Shown here piece after piece: positions 49,000 to 64,000 of a stretch of DNA of 64,000 nucleotides (position 1 is the stretch's first letter; each line of letters begins with the position of its first letter). Source of the DNA: Saprospiraceae bacterium (GTDB taxonomy: Bacteria; Bacteroidota; Bacteroidia; Chitinophagales; Saprospiraceae); contig JAHDFP010000015.1 in the NCBI GenBank assembly GCA_020628095.1, positions 1 to 64,000 on the forward strand, read 5' to 3'. The notes below the pieces were generated by a model, which was given only the letters and a program-made list of their open reading frames with translations, was not told where the DNA came from and ran no database searches. Made by a program: the position numbers and the translations under genes.

Positions 49000-49740
49000 C
49001 TAGCGTTTTTCAGTTTTCATATTGAATACTGCGGACTTTATGAACTCATCATTATTGAGTACTTCCATGATACTTTCAGGCGTATTTTTCTTGGGATTGT
49101 AGGAAATAAGCCACATATCCAGACCATCACTTAGCTTTTTGATGATACGGACGCCGTGTTCTTTTCTCATATTATCAAACCATTTGGCCAATTGAGGGCC
49201 GCCGATAGTCGTTATAATGATTTCTGATTTGATCTCTTGTTGCTTAGGGTCTTGCTTTTCTTCAGAGCTTGGTTTTTCTATCAGAGTCCACCCTTCTTTG
49301 ATCATGGCTATTCTCTCCAGAGAAAACTGCAGCTTATGCAAGATTTCTGGTCTTTCTCTCTTACCCACTATTTCCTTAAGTACACCATCTTTTTGGTAGG
49401 CCATGCTGACACTCGGCAAATCAGGGATGTTGCTTTCGTAGTAATCCTCTAATGTATGAAAACCTGATTCTTCAAACTGCGCTAGTATATCTTTATAGAT
49501 GTCTTTAGATAGTTGCTTACCGTACTTTCCCATTCTATCGACATTGTTTTTCCCTTCGAATGTGCAATAGCCCTTATCATATATCTTAATTGTGTAGACC
49601 GGGCAACTACCGAAACAAGCTCCTTTGGACATAGATATGATCGCCTCATCCTCCGATAAAGCTTTTGGATCTGTAACGACCTTCTGAGTATTACAAGAAA
49701 ATAATAACAATAGGGTCATAGGTAGTAAGATACGTAACAT
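49000..49740 (-). CDS. DUF6438-like lipoprotein
   Basis: MLRILLPMTLLLLFSCNTQK lipobox; ISMSKGACFGSCPVYTIKIYDKGYCTFEG. The track start at 49821 would overlap the upstream gene. Confidence 0.75.
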   Translation of the reverse strand: MLRILLPMTLLLLFSCNTQKVVTDPKALSEDEAIISMSKGACFGSCPVYTIKIYDKGYCTFEGKNNVDRMGKYGKQLSKDIYKDILAQFEESGFHTLEDYYESNIPDLPSVSMAYQKDGVLKEIVGKRERPEILHKLQFSLERIAMIKEGWTLIEKPSSEEKQDPKQQEIKSEIIITTIGGPQLAKWFDNMRKEHGVRIIKKLSDGLDMWLISYNPKKNTPESIMEVLNNDEFIKSAVFNMKTEKR

Positions 49741-49799
49741 GTCCAGATATAATTTGCCCAAAGATAACGATCGATATGATAAAAGTATTATTGCGAGGA

Positions 49800-50870
49800 C
49801 TAGACTATTTCGCCACCACAACTGCTCCCTGCGCCTGCTGTACAGCCATAACAGTGCTGATTGGTTTTGATACGTCGGGATGATAATTCTTTCATATCAA
49901 ACTGCGAGATATGAGTGGAATTACCCTCACATTTCAAGTCCAACATTTGGTTGAAATCACAATCATAGAGATAGCCATCCCAGCTTACAGAGATCGTATT
50001 ACGACACATCAGACCATCTACAGTGGCAGGATTATATGCTTGTATGAGGTCATTCATATATTGCTCATAGTTGTTAGTCTCTATGAGAAAATCCAAAAAT
50101 CTACTTATAGGTAAGTTAGTAATGGCGTACAGAGAATTAAACTGGATATTATACTTTCTTAGTAGCTGCCTTTTGAATTCGGCTTGTAAATTTTCTTGCT
50201 TATCAGGTAAGAAAGCCCCAGCAGGATTATAGACAAGATCTAGCAATAAGCCTGTACCGTCTATTCCATAACCCACTTCATTGAGTTTTTGCAATGCCGC
50301 TATCGAATCTTCGAAGACACCATCTCCTCGTTGGCTGTCCGTTCTTGTCTTAGAAAAGTAGGGTAGAGAAGAAACAACATGGATATTATTAGCTGTAAAA
50401 AAATCAGGCAGATCATGGTATTTAGGATTTGCCATGATGATGGTAAGATTGCACCGCACCATAACCTTGACACCAGCCTGAAAGCATTCTTCTACGAACC
50501 ATCTGAAGTGTGGATTCATCTCGGGTGCACCACCAGTAATATCTACAGTAGGTATTTTGTTTTCTTTGATAATATTAAGGCATACTTCCAGAGTTTCTCT
50601 GTCCATATTTTCTTTCTTCTTGTCAGGTCCCGCATCGACATGACAGTGGGCGCAGGTCTGATTGCAGAGCTTACCTATGTTGATCTGAAATATCTGTAAC
50701 TCACCTGGTCTTATGGCATCCAACCCAGTGGTTTGTTTGACCTGCTCGCTAAACGGGACAAAATCATACTTTTCTGATTCTGGATTAGATAGTATTTCTA
50801 GCTGGACAAAGGTGTCCGATAATCTGCTCTGGCGTGAGCTTAGTGATTTGCTGCGTTGCTTGACGCCCAT
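49800..50870 (-). CDS. arsS: arsenosugar biosynthesis radical SAM protein ArsS
   Basis: NIGKLCNQTCAHCHVDAGPDKKKENMDRET, VDITGGAPEMNPHFRWFV, C-terminal CYGCTAGAGSSCGGEIV. Confidence 0.93.
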   Translation of the reverse strand: MGVKQRSKSLSSRQSRLSDTFVQLEILSNPESEKYDFVPFSEQVKQTTGLDAIRPGELQIFQINIGKLCNQTCAHCHVDAGPDKKKENMDRETLEVCLNIIKENKIPTVDITGGAPEMNPHFRWFVEECFQAGVKVMVRCNLTIIMANPKYHDLPDFFTANNIHVVSSLPYFSKTRTDSQRGDGVFEDSIAALQKLNEVGYGIDGTGLLLDLVYNPAGAFLPDKQENLQAEFKRQLLRKYNIQFNSLYAITNLPISRFLDFLIETNNYEQYMNDLIQAYNPATVDGLMCRNTISVSWDGYLYDCDFNQMLDLKCEGNSTHISQFDMKELSSRRIKTNQHCYGCTAGAGSSCGGEIV

Positions 50871-51205
50871 TACATCAATTTTTGCTTGACATGATTCATC
50901 ATTTGTACGCCATAGACAAGGGTGGCTCCTCCTTTGATCGCAGCCGATACATGGACCGCTTCCATCATCTGTTCTTCATCCGCGCCTTTTTTCAGACAGT
51001 CAGAGGAATAAGCGTCTATGCAATAAGGACATTGTACAGCATGCGCCACAGCCAAGGCAATCAATGATTTTTCTCTAGCAGTCAATGCACCTTCCTCGAA
51101 GACCTTTCCGTACCAATCAAAAAACTTCTGACCATATTCTTCCTGAAAATCGGTGATTGATCCGAATTTTTTCAAATCCTCAGGATCAAAGTACTTTTTA
51201 TCCAT
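50870..51205 (-). CDS. arsenosugar-associated carboxymuconolactone decarboxylase/peroxidase-like protein
   Basis: TAREKSLIALAVAHAVQCPYCIDAYSSDCLKKGADEEQMMEAVHVSAAIKGGATLVYG. Confidence 0.9.
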   Translation of the reverse strand: MDKKYFDPEDLKKFGSITDFQEEYGQKFFDWYGKVFEEGALTAREKSLIALAVAHAVQCPYCIDAYSSDCLKKGADEEQMMEAVHVSAAIKGGATLVYGVQMMNHVKQKLM

Positions 51206-51376
51206 AATCTAACTAATTATCGTGAATGTAGCTCAAACCTCACATTACGGGTGAGGATTATATATTAATTGTTAAAGTGAGGACAATTATAGTATAATCT
51301 TTCTTTAGTACACCTTATCATGGCTTGTAAACTTTGATTTGTCAATTCATTAGTTTACGCTTATGTTTATAATTAT

Positions 51377-51898
51377 ATGAGGGCAAGTTACTCTTACATT
51401 ATAATATTGATTCTATTGCATTGCTCAGGATGCGGAGAGAACGGGTCAAGACCTAGTGCGGATAAGGAGAATAAGGGTGTCGATATGAAGATTACGGTTT
51501 CGGCTGGAGAGCTTCTGGCAGATTATGACAAGTTAGCCATTCCTTCGTTTTTTAATCTTGGACATATCATAAACTATTCAGGAGCTAAGAAACAGGCTAT
51601 CCATCTATCCAAGAGTATTAAATCAGGTCAGAGAACTCAAGCCATCCCTGTAGCGTTATTTCAGTTTAGAAGAAAAGGAGTTGTCCAAAAATATATCATC
51701 ACAAAGCCCGAGACAGATACCTTAGAAGATCTGGATGCTTACACACACTTTATGTCTTACGAATCCGAATTAAAAACATTAATAGAAAACTGGTTTAGAG
51801 TACAATGTGATCTGGGCGAATGCGATAACTTTTCTTGGTCCAATGCTTACAAGGCATATCTGGATATGAACGAACCTAATGAGAAGACCAAAGGGTGA
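51377..51898 (+). CDS. hypothetical lipoprotein
   Basis: Lipobox ILLHCSGCGEN; overlaps next gene by 4 bp. Confidence 0.65.
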   Translation: MRASYSYIIILILLHCSGCGENGSRPSADKENKGVDMKITVSAGELLADYDKLAIPSFFNLGHIINYSGAKKQAIHLSKSIKSGQRTQAIPVALFQFRRKGVVQKYIITKPETDTLEDLDAYTHFMSYESELKTLIENWFRVQCDLGECDNFSWSNAYKAYLDMNEPNEKTKG

Positions 51899-53079
51899 AG
51901 CAGGTAATTATCAAAGAACAAGGAAAGTCCTATACTCTTATCATCACGCATAAGATCTCAGATATAAAGGCAGAATGGAATCTACTCTCGGGACAACATA
52001 CTTATGCTCAGACGGATTACCTAGAGCTGCTGGAGAATAATGGTCCCAAAGGATTTGGGTACGTCTACGTCGTTGTCAAAACTGTGAGTGAGGTGCTGGC
52101 TACTTATTATTTTCAGCACAAAACCATCAAGCTGTATGAAGATTTCAGAATACATTCCCATAAAAAAGATTTCTTTTCCAAAACAAGAATCAAAGTACTC
52201 AAGCAACTCTTCAAGCTCATCAAGCATGATATTCTGATCTCTGGAAATGTCTTACTGACTGGGGAATATGCTTACTCTAACTCAGCCAATTCTCTTTCTT
52301 ACATATACGACCGCCTTACCGAGAGCGCATGTCTGTATATCAAAGAGGTGCATAATAAACGTATCAAGACTATCCTGGCTAAGGATTTTTACATTGATAA
52401 CGAGGTCAAGCACATAGATTTTCATGGAGCTAAATATGCCAAAATCGAGGTGCAACCTGATATGGTCTTTAAGGTTAATCCAGAATGGAAAGATTATCAA
52501 GACTACATAGGAGCCGTTAGGTCAAAGTATCGTGTTAAATTCAAAAAGGTCAAAAAGAAGGGTAATAATCTGAACATCAGAAAATTAGATGAAAGCGATG
52601 CCTTGACATATAATGATCAGATGTACAGTATGTATAAGGATACTGCGGATAGAGCCACTTTTAGCCTTTTTCTTCTGCATGAAAATTATTTCAGCACCCT
52701 TAAAAAAGTCTTGGGAGACAACTTATCATTGTTCGGCGTATTCTTGGAAGAACGTATGGTTGGTTTTTTCACCTTCGTCAAAAATGGAGATGCCGCGGAT
52801 GCACATTTTTTGGGCTATGACGTCCATCTTAATTCTAAATACCAATTATACTTTAATATCCTCCTCAAACTTGTAGAGGAAGCCATACTTATCAAGGCGA
52901 AGTATCTCAATCTGTCTCGAACGGCATTAGAAATAAAAAGTTCCGTCGGAGCCGAACCCTACAGAATGAATGTCTTTCTCAAGCATAGAAACCCGCTACT
53001 CAATATTATATTGCCGACCTTACTTAAATATACCGTACCCGAAAACAACTGGGTACAGAGAAGCCCTTATGGTAAGTAG
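51895..53079 (+). CDS. GNAT/FemAB-like acyltransferase domain protein
   Basis: GVFLEERMVGFFTFVKNGDAADAHFLGYDV and overall two-domain length. Confidence 0.6.
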   Translation: MKQVIIKEQGKSYTLIITHKISDIKAEWNLLSGQHTYAQTDYLELLENNGPKGFGYVYVVVKTVSEVLATYYFQHKTIKLYEDFRIHSHKKDFFSKTRIKVLKQLFKLIKHDILISGNVLLTGEYAYSNSANSLSYIYDRLTESACLYIKEVHNKRIKTILAKDFYIDNEVKHIDFHGAKYAKIEVQPDMVFKVNPEWKDYQDYIGAVRSKYRVKFKKVKKKGNNLNIRKLDESDALTYNDQMYSMYKDTADRATFSLFLLHENYFSTLKKVLGDNLSLFGVFLEERMVGFFTFVKNGDAADAHFLGYDVHLNSKYQLYFNILLKLVEEAILIKAKYLNLSRTALEIKSSVGAEPYRMNVFLKHRNPLLNIILPTLLKYTVPENNWVQRSPYGK

Positions 53080-53081
53080 CC

Positions 53082-53417
53082 TTAGTGATTATTAGAGAAG
53101 ATGCCATTGAGCTGTCTGGCGACTTCTACTGAATAGAAATAGTCCTGAGACTTTGTAATATCTTCCCATTCTACCAAGTAATCAGATCTGAGCACGTCTT
53201 TTCTATTGGATTCGTTATAGATGAGAAAGATACAGGTGCATATCACCGTAAGCGACGCCGCTATAGACAACCAAAATTTCCATGCGTCTTTTTTTCTCCT
53301 ATGAGTTAGCTCTTTGTGAGAATTGAGCTTATGCTCGATGCGATCCCAGACCTGCTTAGGAGGTTGGACCTTAGCATCTCTGGCAATATCTGATATGTGA
53401 TTATTTTCTATGGACAT
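53082..53417 (-). CDS. putative anti-sigma factor / small membrane protein
   Basis: One TM helix; directly downstream of an ECF sigma factor. Confidence 0.6.
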   Translation of the reverse strand: MSIENNHISDIARDAKVQPPKQVWDRIEHKLNSHKELTHRRKKDAWKFWLSIAASLTVICTCIFLIYNESNRKDVLRSDYLVEWEDITKSQDYFYSVEVARQLNGIFSNNH

Positions 53418-53420
53418 GAC

Positions 53421-53969
53421 TTAGTTTCTTATGGAATAGATTCTATGTTTTTTTTTATAAATTTCTCTGAGTTTCTTCTTGGCTAATATTAGTTGCGATT
53501 TAGATGTATTGATACTAATGCCTAATTGTTCTGCGATCTCTCGGTGCTTATAACCCTCTATGACGTAAAGATTGAATACTGTACGATACCCCGTCGGCAG
53601 ATCATCTAAGAGTTCTAATAATTCTTGATAGCTTATATTGCTGATTGCCGTACTGTCTTGTTTGAGATCATAGGCTTTTTCTATTTCTACGTGCAGATTA
53701 AGGTTGTTGTTTTTTCTGATTTGCATCAGACATTCGTTTACAACGATACGTTTCATCCATCCTTCAAAACTGCCATTGCCTTGATACTGATCTATCTTGC
53801 TGAATATTTTATAAAAACTCGTTACCAAAAGATCCTCCGCTTCGACATTGTTTTTCATATATCTCAGACATATCGCGTAGAAAAGACCAGAATATTTCTC
53901 GTACAAAGCCTTCTGAGCACCGGGGTCTTGTTTTTGGCATTGTTGGACGATATGTACTTCTGATTGCAC
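53421..53969 (-). CDS. ECF RNA polymerase sigma factor
   Basis: ALYEKYSGLFYAICLRYMKNNVEAEDLLVTSFYKIF, DLPTGYRTVFNLYVIEGYKHREIAEQLGISINTSKSQLILAKKKLRE. Confidence 0.93.
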   Translation of the reverse strand: MQSEVHIVQQCQKQDPGAQKALYEKYSGLFYAICLRYMKNNVEAEDLLVTSFYKIFSKIDQYQGNGSFEGWMKRIVVNECLMQIRKNNNLNLHVEIEKAYDLKQDSTAISNISYQELLELLDDLPTGYRTVFNLYVIEGYKHREIAEQLGISINTSKSQLILAKKKLREIYKKKHRIYSIRN

Positions 53970-54088
53970 TTAATGAGTTAGTTATACCTATGAGATGAAA
54001 GATAAAGGTAAAATGGTGTATTGTAAAGCAAATAAATTTCATTTTTGCATACTAATAAGATTAAGCACAACAGAATTAATAAAGGATT

Positions 54089-56725
54089 ATGAGCGATAGT
54101 ACGAAGTATAACCCAAGTGCAGTGGAAGATAAGTGGTATGCGCACTGGGAGAAGTCAGGCATTTTTCACTCTACGCCAGATGATAGGGAATCTTACACGA
54201 TCCTTATTCCACCACCCAATGTGACTGGAGTACTCCACATGGGACACATGCTCAATAATACGCTACAGGATTTATTGACGAGAAGAGCAAGGCTACAAAA
54301 CAAAAATGCTTGCTGGGTTCCAGGTACAGATCATGCTTCTATAGCGACGGAGGCCAAGGTCGTAAGAATGCTCAGAGAAAAAGGGATCAAAAAATCAGAC
54401 CTCACGAGAGAGCAGTTTATGGACCATGCTTGGGAGTGGACCGACAAGTATGGTGGTATTATACTTAAGCAGCTAAGAAAGCTTGGAGCCTCGGCGGACT
54501 GGGAAAGAACGGCTTTCACGATGGATGAGACGAGGTATCCGATTGTCATCAAAGCCTTCGTGGACTTATACAATCAAGGTAAGCTCTATCGCAAAAATAG
54601 AATGGTCAATTGGGACCCAGAAGCGCAGACGGTATTATCTAATGAGGAAGTCATCTATAAAGAAGAAAATGCCAAGTTATATCATGTCCAATACAAAATA
54701 GACGGAGCAGATGATTACATAACGATCGCTACGACGCGTCCTGAGACCATACTAGGAGATACAGCTATTGCCGTCCATCCTGATGATCCAAGGTATCAGA
54801 AATACAAAGGCCAACAAGCTATTGTGCCGATGGTCTATCGTACCATTCCGATCATCTTTGATGAGTATGTGGATATGGAGTTTGGTACGGGTGCACTCAA
54901 GGTGACACCAGCACATGACCCTAATGATTATGACCTAGGACAAAAGCATAATCTCGAAGTGATAGATGTACTCAATGATGATGGGACGATCAGCGAGGCA
55001 GGAGGTCTATATATCGGCAAGGATAGAATAAAAGCCAGAAAACTTATAGTCAAAGATCTGGAAGCTTGCAGCGATCTGGTCAAAGTCGAGGACCTGACGC
55101 ACAATGTTGGGCGTTCTGAGAGGACTAATTGTGTTGTAGAGCCTAAGTTGTCCTTACAATGGTATGTGGATATGAAGGCTCTTGCCGCTCCTGCACTCGA
55201 TGCGGTAGAAAATGATGAGGTCAGGTTTTATCCAGAAAAATATAAGAATACTTATAGGCACTGGATGACTAATATCAGAGATTGGTGTATATCAAGGCAA
55301 CTATGGTGGGGGCAGCGTATTCCCGCTTACTATTATAAGGACAAGGTCTATGTGGAAGAGACTGCGGAAAAGGCATTGGCAAAAGCGAAGAAGGACTTTC
55401 CTAAGATTAAGCTCAGTGATCTTAGACAAGACGAAGATGTATTGGATACTTGGTTTTCTTCTTGGCTTTGGCCGATTTCCGTCTTCGATGGATTTAAGGA
55501 TCAGAAAGAGTTAGACTACTATTATCCGACGTCGGTATTAGTGACAGGCTGGGATATTATATTCTTATGGGTTGCGCGTATGATAATGGCGGGTTATGAG
55601 TGGAAAGATAATTTTCCTTTTAAGGATGTCTACTTTACGGGGATGGTAAGAGATAAGCAGCGACGTAAGATGAGTAAGTCCTTGGGTAACTCACCTGATC
55701 CCTTAGAGCTGATAAAAAGCTATGGTGCAGATGCTGTCAGGTATGGTATGCTTTCTTGTTCGCCTGCTGGTGGAGATTTACTTTTTGACGAAAAATTAGT
55801 AGAGAATGGACGTAACTTCTGTAATAAAATATGGAATGCGCAAATGCTTGTTTTGGGATGGGAGGTCGATAGTCAGATAAAGACACCTAAAGGAAATACG
55901 TTAGCTACCGAATGGGTGAGAAATGCAATGGCAGAAACGATAGTTGCTGTAGAGAAATCTTATAAGGAGTATCGTATATCGGAAGCTCTCATTACGTTGT
56001 ATTCTTTTATCTGGAATGATTTCTTTTCTTCCTATTTAGAAATGATAAAGCCTGCTTATCAGAAACCCATTGATAAAGAAACTAAAGCGGCGTGCATAGA
56101 TATTTTTGAAGAGATATGTGTTCATTTGCACCCTTTTATGCCATTCATAACTGAAGAGATATGGCATAATATTAAATCAAGGAAAAAGGGAGAAGACTGC
56201 ATCGCCACGCACTATCCAGCAATGAAGGAGAATATAGATGTGGCAATAGTAGAAGATGTCAATTTGCTCAGAGATATATTATCTAACATCCGCGATATAA
56301 AAAACAAAAAACAAGTCAAACCAAAAGACACTGTAGAACTTACCATAGTCAGCAACGACGAAATAGATCGTTGCCTCCACAGAGAGGGTTATGTCGAATT
56401 ACTTAAAAAAATGGGCTTTGTAGAGAAGTTAGATATTCTGAAAGATGACAAAGATGTAAAAGGAATCGTATTTATTTCTGGCAAGACTAAAATAGCCGTT
56501 GAGCTTAATCTTGTAATAGACAAAAAAGCAGAACTGCAAAAGGCGAGGGAAGAGCTAAAGTACCAAGAAGGATTCGTCGCATCAGTCAACAAAAAATTGG
56601 ATAACGAACGATTTGTATCTAACGCCCCTGCCGCCGTTGTCGATAAAGAAAGAAAAAAGCGTAGCGACGGATTGGCACGTATCGAAGCATTGAAGAATAT
56701 TATCAAAGACTTAGAGACAGACTAA
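54089..56725 (+). CDS. valS: valine--tRNA ligase
   Basis: PPPNVTGVLHMGHMLNNTLQD, GTDHASIATE, VTGWDIIFLWVARMIM, KMSKSLGNSPDP. Confidence 0.97.
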   Translation: MSDSTKYNPSAVEDKWYAHWEKSGIFHSTPDDRESYTILIPPPNVTGVLHMGHMLNNTLQDLLTRRARLQNKNACWVPGTDHASIATEAKVVRMLREKGIKKSDLTREQFMDHAWEWTDKYGGIILKQLRKLGASADWERTAFTMDETRYPIVIKAFVDLYNQGKLYRKNRMVNWDPEAQTVLSNEEVIYKEENAKLYHVQYKIDGADDYITIATTRPETILGDTAIAVHPDDPRYQKYKGQQAIVPMVYRTIPIIFDEYVDMEFGTGALKVTPAHDPNDYDLGQKHNLEVIDVLNDDGTISEAGGLYIGKDRIKARKLIVKDLEACSDLVKVEDLTHNVGRSERTNCVVEPKLSLQWYVDMKALAAPALDAVENDEVRFYPEKYKNTYRHWMTNIRDWCISRQLWWGQRIPAYYYKDKVYVEETAEKALAKAKKDFPKIKLSDLRQDEDVLDTWFSSWLWPISVFDGFKDQKELDYYYPTSVLVTGWDIIFLWVARMIMAGYEWKDNFPFKDVYFTGMVRDKQRRKMSKSLGNSPDPLELIKSYGADAVRYGMLSCSPAGGDLLFDEKLVENGRNFCNKIWNAQMLVLGWEVDSQIKTPKGNTLATEWVRNAMAETIVAVEKSYKEYRISEALITLYSFIWNDFFSSYLEMIKPAYQKPIDKETKAACIDIFEEICVHLHPFMPFITEEIWHNIKSRKKGEDCIATHYPAMKENIDVAIVEDVNLLRDILSNIRDIKNKKQVKPKDTVELTIVSNDEIDRCLHREGYVELLKKMGFVEKLDILKDDKDVKGIVFISGKTKIAVELNLVIDKKAELQKAREELKYQEGFVASVNKKLDNERFVSNAPAAVVDKERKKRSDGLARIEALKNIIKDLETD

Positions 56726-56740
56726 AAAGAGGATGAATAA

Positions 56741-61422
<4,682 letters not shown>

Positions 61423-61545
61423 AAATAGTGGATTGAAAATGACTTAATTGGGTTACGCTTTTCTTCTGAAGTAGGGCAGCCTGTAATAAAATATGGATTT
61501 ACGAACTGCCGTTATTTTCATATTAACCCAATCGAACAACTATAA

Positions 61546-62454
61546 GTGCAAAAAATAGTAACTCTTATATGCCTGTCATTAATGGTCTCTGGGACATTGG
61601 GTATATTATTTATAGATCCAGTTAATACCTCTGACACCAATGCATTTATCGGATTATTAATACTCTCTGTAATTGGATGTGCTGTCAATGCCGAATATGG
61701 TCAGAGCTTAACCAAAGGAAATAAGGCCTTAACCATCTTCTTCCCCGGTTTATATGTTTTGGTTTTTATGATAAAGTTAAATCTTATAAAAGGGAAGTTT
61801 TATCCAGTGATTTTGTTTCATCCTCTACTTGTTGGTTTCTTAGTTTTCGCAATTATTATTTATACTTCATTTAAAGTAAAGAGCTATTTACAACTTGGCC
61901 TACTTCTTTCATTATTTTATTTATACATCAAGGGTCCATATCATTATGCTATGGATGCCTATAACATTCATATCACACAGAGGGATAGGATAAGTTTTAG
62001 AATAGAGGAGGAACAGCCGCAAGCTGCAGAAGAAGCTAAGATTACAGTTGATAATTATAAGTTTCTTAACTGGAATAGAGACACGATAATCTTTGACACT
62101 TTGTCCAGGCCTTTACTATTAGAGACATGGGCGGAGTGGTGTGGTCCATGCAAGGTTGCTATTAAAGAATTGCAAAGCAGTTTTGATGTGATGAAGCCAG
62201 AGTTAGATCATTATTACATTTACGTCCCAGGAAGGCATAAGATCAGAGAGGATATGGTATTTGAGTATGACCTAATAGAAGACAAAGAAAAGATTCTTAT
62301 TGATATATCCAGTCAGTTCTCTAAAGGAAATAACCTTAGAGATCTTCCAGGGTTTTACATGTTCGATGAGAACGGAGAAAATGTCTTAAAAGAGAATGGT
62401 TATCATAACAGAATTAAAGATCAACTTCTCTCAAACATTAAGAGTAACATTTAG
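61546..62454 (+). CDS. membrane-anchored thioredoxin-fold protein
   Basis: GTG start; N-terminal TM helices; LETWAEWCGPCKVAIKEL active site. Confidence 0.8.
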   Translation: MQKIVTLICLSLMVSGTLGILFIDPVNTSDTNAFIGLLILSVIGCAVNAEYGQSLTKGNKALTIFFPGLYVLVFMIKLNLIKGKFYPVILFHPLLVGFLVFAIIIYTSFKVKSYLQLGLLLSLFYLYIKGPYHYAMDAYNIHITQRDRISFRIEEEQPQAAEEAKITVDNYKFLNWNRDTIIFDTLSRPLLLETWAEWCGPCKVAIKELQSSFDVMKPELDHYYIYVPGRHKIREDMVFEYDLIEDKEKILIDISSQFSKGNNLRDLPGFYMFDENGENVLKENGYHNRIKDQLLSNIKSNI

Positions 62455-62572
62455 GATTAGATAATATTATTGTCTTATGTCGCCATAAGCTCCATCGGTC
62501 ATTTATCACCTATTTCTTACGGATGATTTTATATTTTCGGTCTTTCGGATAAAACTTATATAGACTGATTAC

Positions 62573-64000
62573 ATGGAAAGACTTATTACTCTAATATTTA
62601 CTATTATTTTCTCCTTTGCCTTCATCTCAATAAACAAACTGAATGCACAATACTGGCAACAATTAGGAGATACCCCCTTTAGCTCTGACCATACTAATGG
62701 CTTTGGTCATGGTGATAAAGCCTACCTTATACAGGGTTACGAAAATGCGCCCAATGCAGTCTGGGAATATGACGCTCAAATAGATGAATGGACGCAACTT
62801 ATGACATTTCCTGGTCCAGAAAGAGCTTTGGCTATAGGCGATGAGTGGGATGGTAAATATTATTATGGCTTTGGTTTTGGCGTAAGTGGAGGGCTAAGTG
62901 ATTTATGGGTTTTTGATCCAGAGGACATGTCTTTCACAGAATTGCCATCTTGCCCGTGTACTGGACGAGGGCATCCTGCTTTTATAGCCTTCGAGGACAA
63001 AATCTATATGGGTTCTGGATCAAGTGATTCGGAAGATTTAAGAGATTGGTGGATATATGATATACCCTCGCAGACTTGGGAACAAAAGCAAAATATACCA
63101 GGAGAGCCAAGACATCATCCCTTTTTCTTCGAGTCAGGTGATAAGGTATATGTCGGAGGTGGACACATTAACAATTGGTTATCCTATAATATTAATACAG
63201 AGACATGGGCCGAAATAGATAATACGCCATTGGGACGAGTTGCGGGTACTCAGCTAAGCTATGGAAAGTATGGTCTCGTCGTGGCAGGTGATGATAGAGT
63301 ACATGACCATGTGCCTGACGAAGAGACCTTTATGAGCTATGATACCGAGACAAATACATGGGAACAATTACCTTCCTTACCTAACGGCAGCAGATGGGCG
63401 CCAGCATCTTTTATACTTGATAACGAATTATACTTTTTAGATGGTTTGGATTATGACGAAGTGCGTGGGGATTCAACTTTTTGGAAAATAGATCTCGGTG
63501 TTGTGGGTTGTGCACCCGCAGAGAACCTCAGTGTGATGAGTCTTACAACCGAGTCTGCTGAGATCTTTTGGAAAGGAAATGTCAATGCGGAGGCTGATAC
63601 TCTCAAATGGAGAGTCGTAGGAGAATCAGTATGGAATACGATTGCTAACCCTCAGGCAGTCTATGTGTTGGATGGATTAGAAGTATGCCAAGAATATGAA
63701 TGTGTCGTCACCAATGCTTGTGGATCGAATACTTCATTTTCTGAGACGGTTAGATTTACTACAGATGGTTGTTGTACGACTCCAGCTCTTGCATTTGCTG
63801 AGCGGACAGAAAGTTCTTTAGAAGTTAACTGGGAGGGTATAGTCGCAGCGAGTGAATACGAAATTCGCTGGAAGACTAAAGATGGTATTGATTGGACTTC
63901 CGATAGATCGGTAGATGGAAATTTGGTCGTCGGAAACTTAGAAGAGTGTACGGAGTATGAATTTCAAATTAAGTCAATATGCGATATAGAGGATATTGAC
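62573..64000 (+). CDS. kelch-repeat / fibronectin type III secreted protein, truncated by the window end
   Basis: Open frame from ATG 62573 (MERLITLIFTIIFSFAFISINKLNAQYWQQLGDTPF...); kelch-like YDAQIDEWTQL, YDIPSQTWEQ, YDTETNTWEQLP, then Fn3-like GCAPAENLSVMSLTTESAEIFWKG. Absent from the ORF track because it has no stop in the window. Confidence 0.85.
   Translation, partial: MERLITLIFTIIFSFAFISINKLNAQYWQQLGDTPFSSDHTNGFGHGDKAYLIQGYENAPNAVWEYDAQIDEWTQLMTFPGPERALAIGDEWDGKYYYGFGFGVSGGLSDLWVFDPEDMSFTELPSCPCTGRGHPAFIAFEDKIYMGSGSSDSEDLRDWWIYDIPSQTWEQKQNIPGEPRHHPFFFESGDKVYVGGGHINNWLSYNINTETWAEIDNTPLGRVAGTQLSYGKYGLVVAGDDRVHDHVPDEETFMSYDTETNTWEQLPSLPNGSRWAPASFILDNELYFLDGLDYDEVRGDSTFWKIDLGVVGCAPAENLSVMSLTTESAEIFWKGNVNAEADTLKWRVVGESVWNTIANPQAVYVLDGLEVCQEYECVVTNACGSNTSFSETVRFTTDGCCTTPALAFAERTESSLEVNWEGIVAASEYEIRWKTKDGIDWTSDRSVDGNLVVGNLEECTEYEFQIKSICDIEDID

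Overview
This 64-kb window is chromosomal DNA from a member of the Bacteroidota, probably Saprospiria-like. Support comes from a T9SS sorting domain, a gliding-motility-type PKD protein, GWxTD, DUF5916, bacillithiol BshB1 and a Bacteroidota-type RpoD. Most of it is ordinary core or semi-core sequence: rpoD, rplS, valS, fabH, an acyl-CoA carboxylase, a TonB receptor, a GH2 plus SSS operon and an arsenosugar gene pair. Three regions stand out. (1) About 22.35-27.34 kb is an AT-rich island of same-strand accessory genes. They are separated by about 70-bp hairpin sequences (TAACGG...ACGAAG...GTTA). Each gene unit is bounded by its own complementary 9-bp boxes (GTTACCAGC/GCTGGTAAC, GTTAGTCAT/ATGACTAAC, GTTATGAGC/GCTCATAAC). 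This is the signature expected of integron gene cassettes with attC sites, with no integrase in the window. One of the attC-like sites is split by an IS1182-family remnant with a 4-bp target duplication, and that remnant itself carries a small hairpin-rich insert. (2) About 29.66-37.47 kb is a single-strand operon that appears to encode a whole inositol-phosphoceramide pathway: serine palmitoyltransferase, candidate ceramide synthase and reductase, myo-inositol-phosphate synthase, CDP-alcohol phosphatidyltransferase, PgpA and an AUR1-like PAP2 enzyme. (3) A BlaI/BlaR1-like pair in which the M56 protein ends in nine 29-aa repeats, with three tandem palindromes upstream of blaI. Smaller observations include two unannotated small ORFs with a terminator, an in-frame stop in an SRPBCC gene, and a perfect 17-bp inverted repeat. 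All assignments come from reading sequence and motifs; no database search was run.
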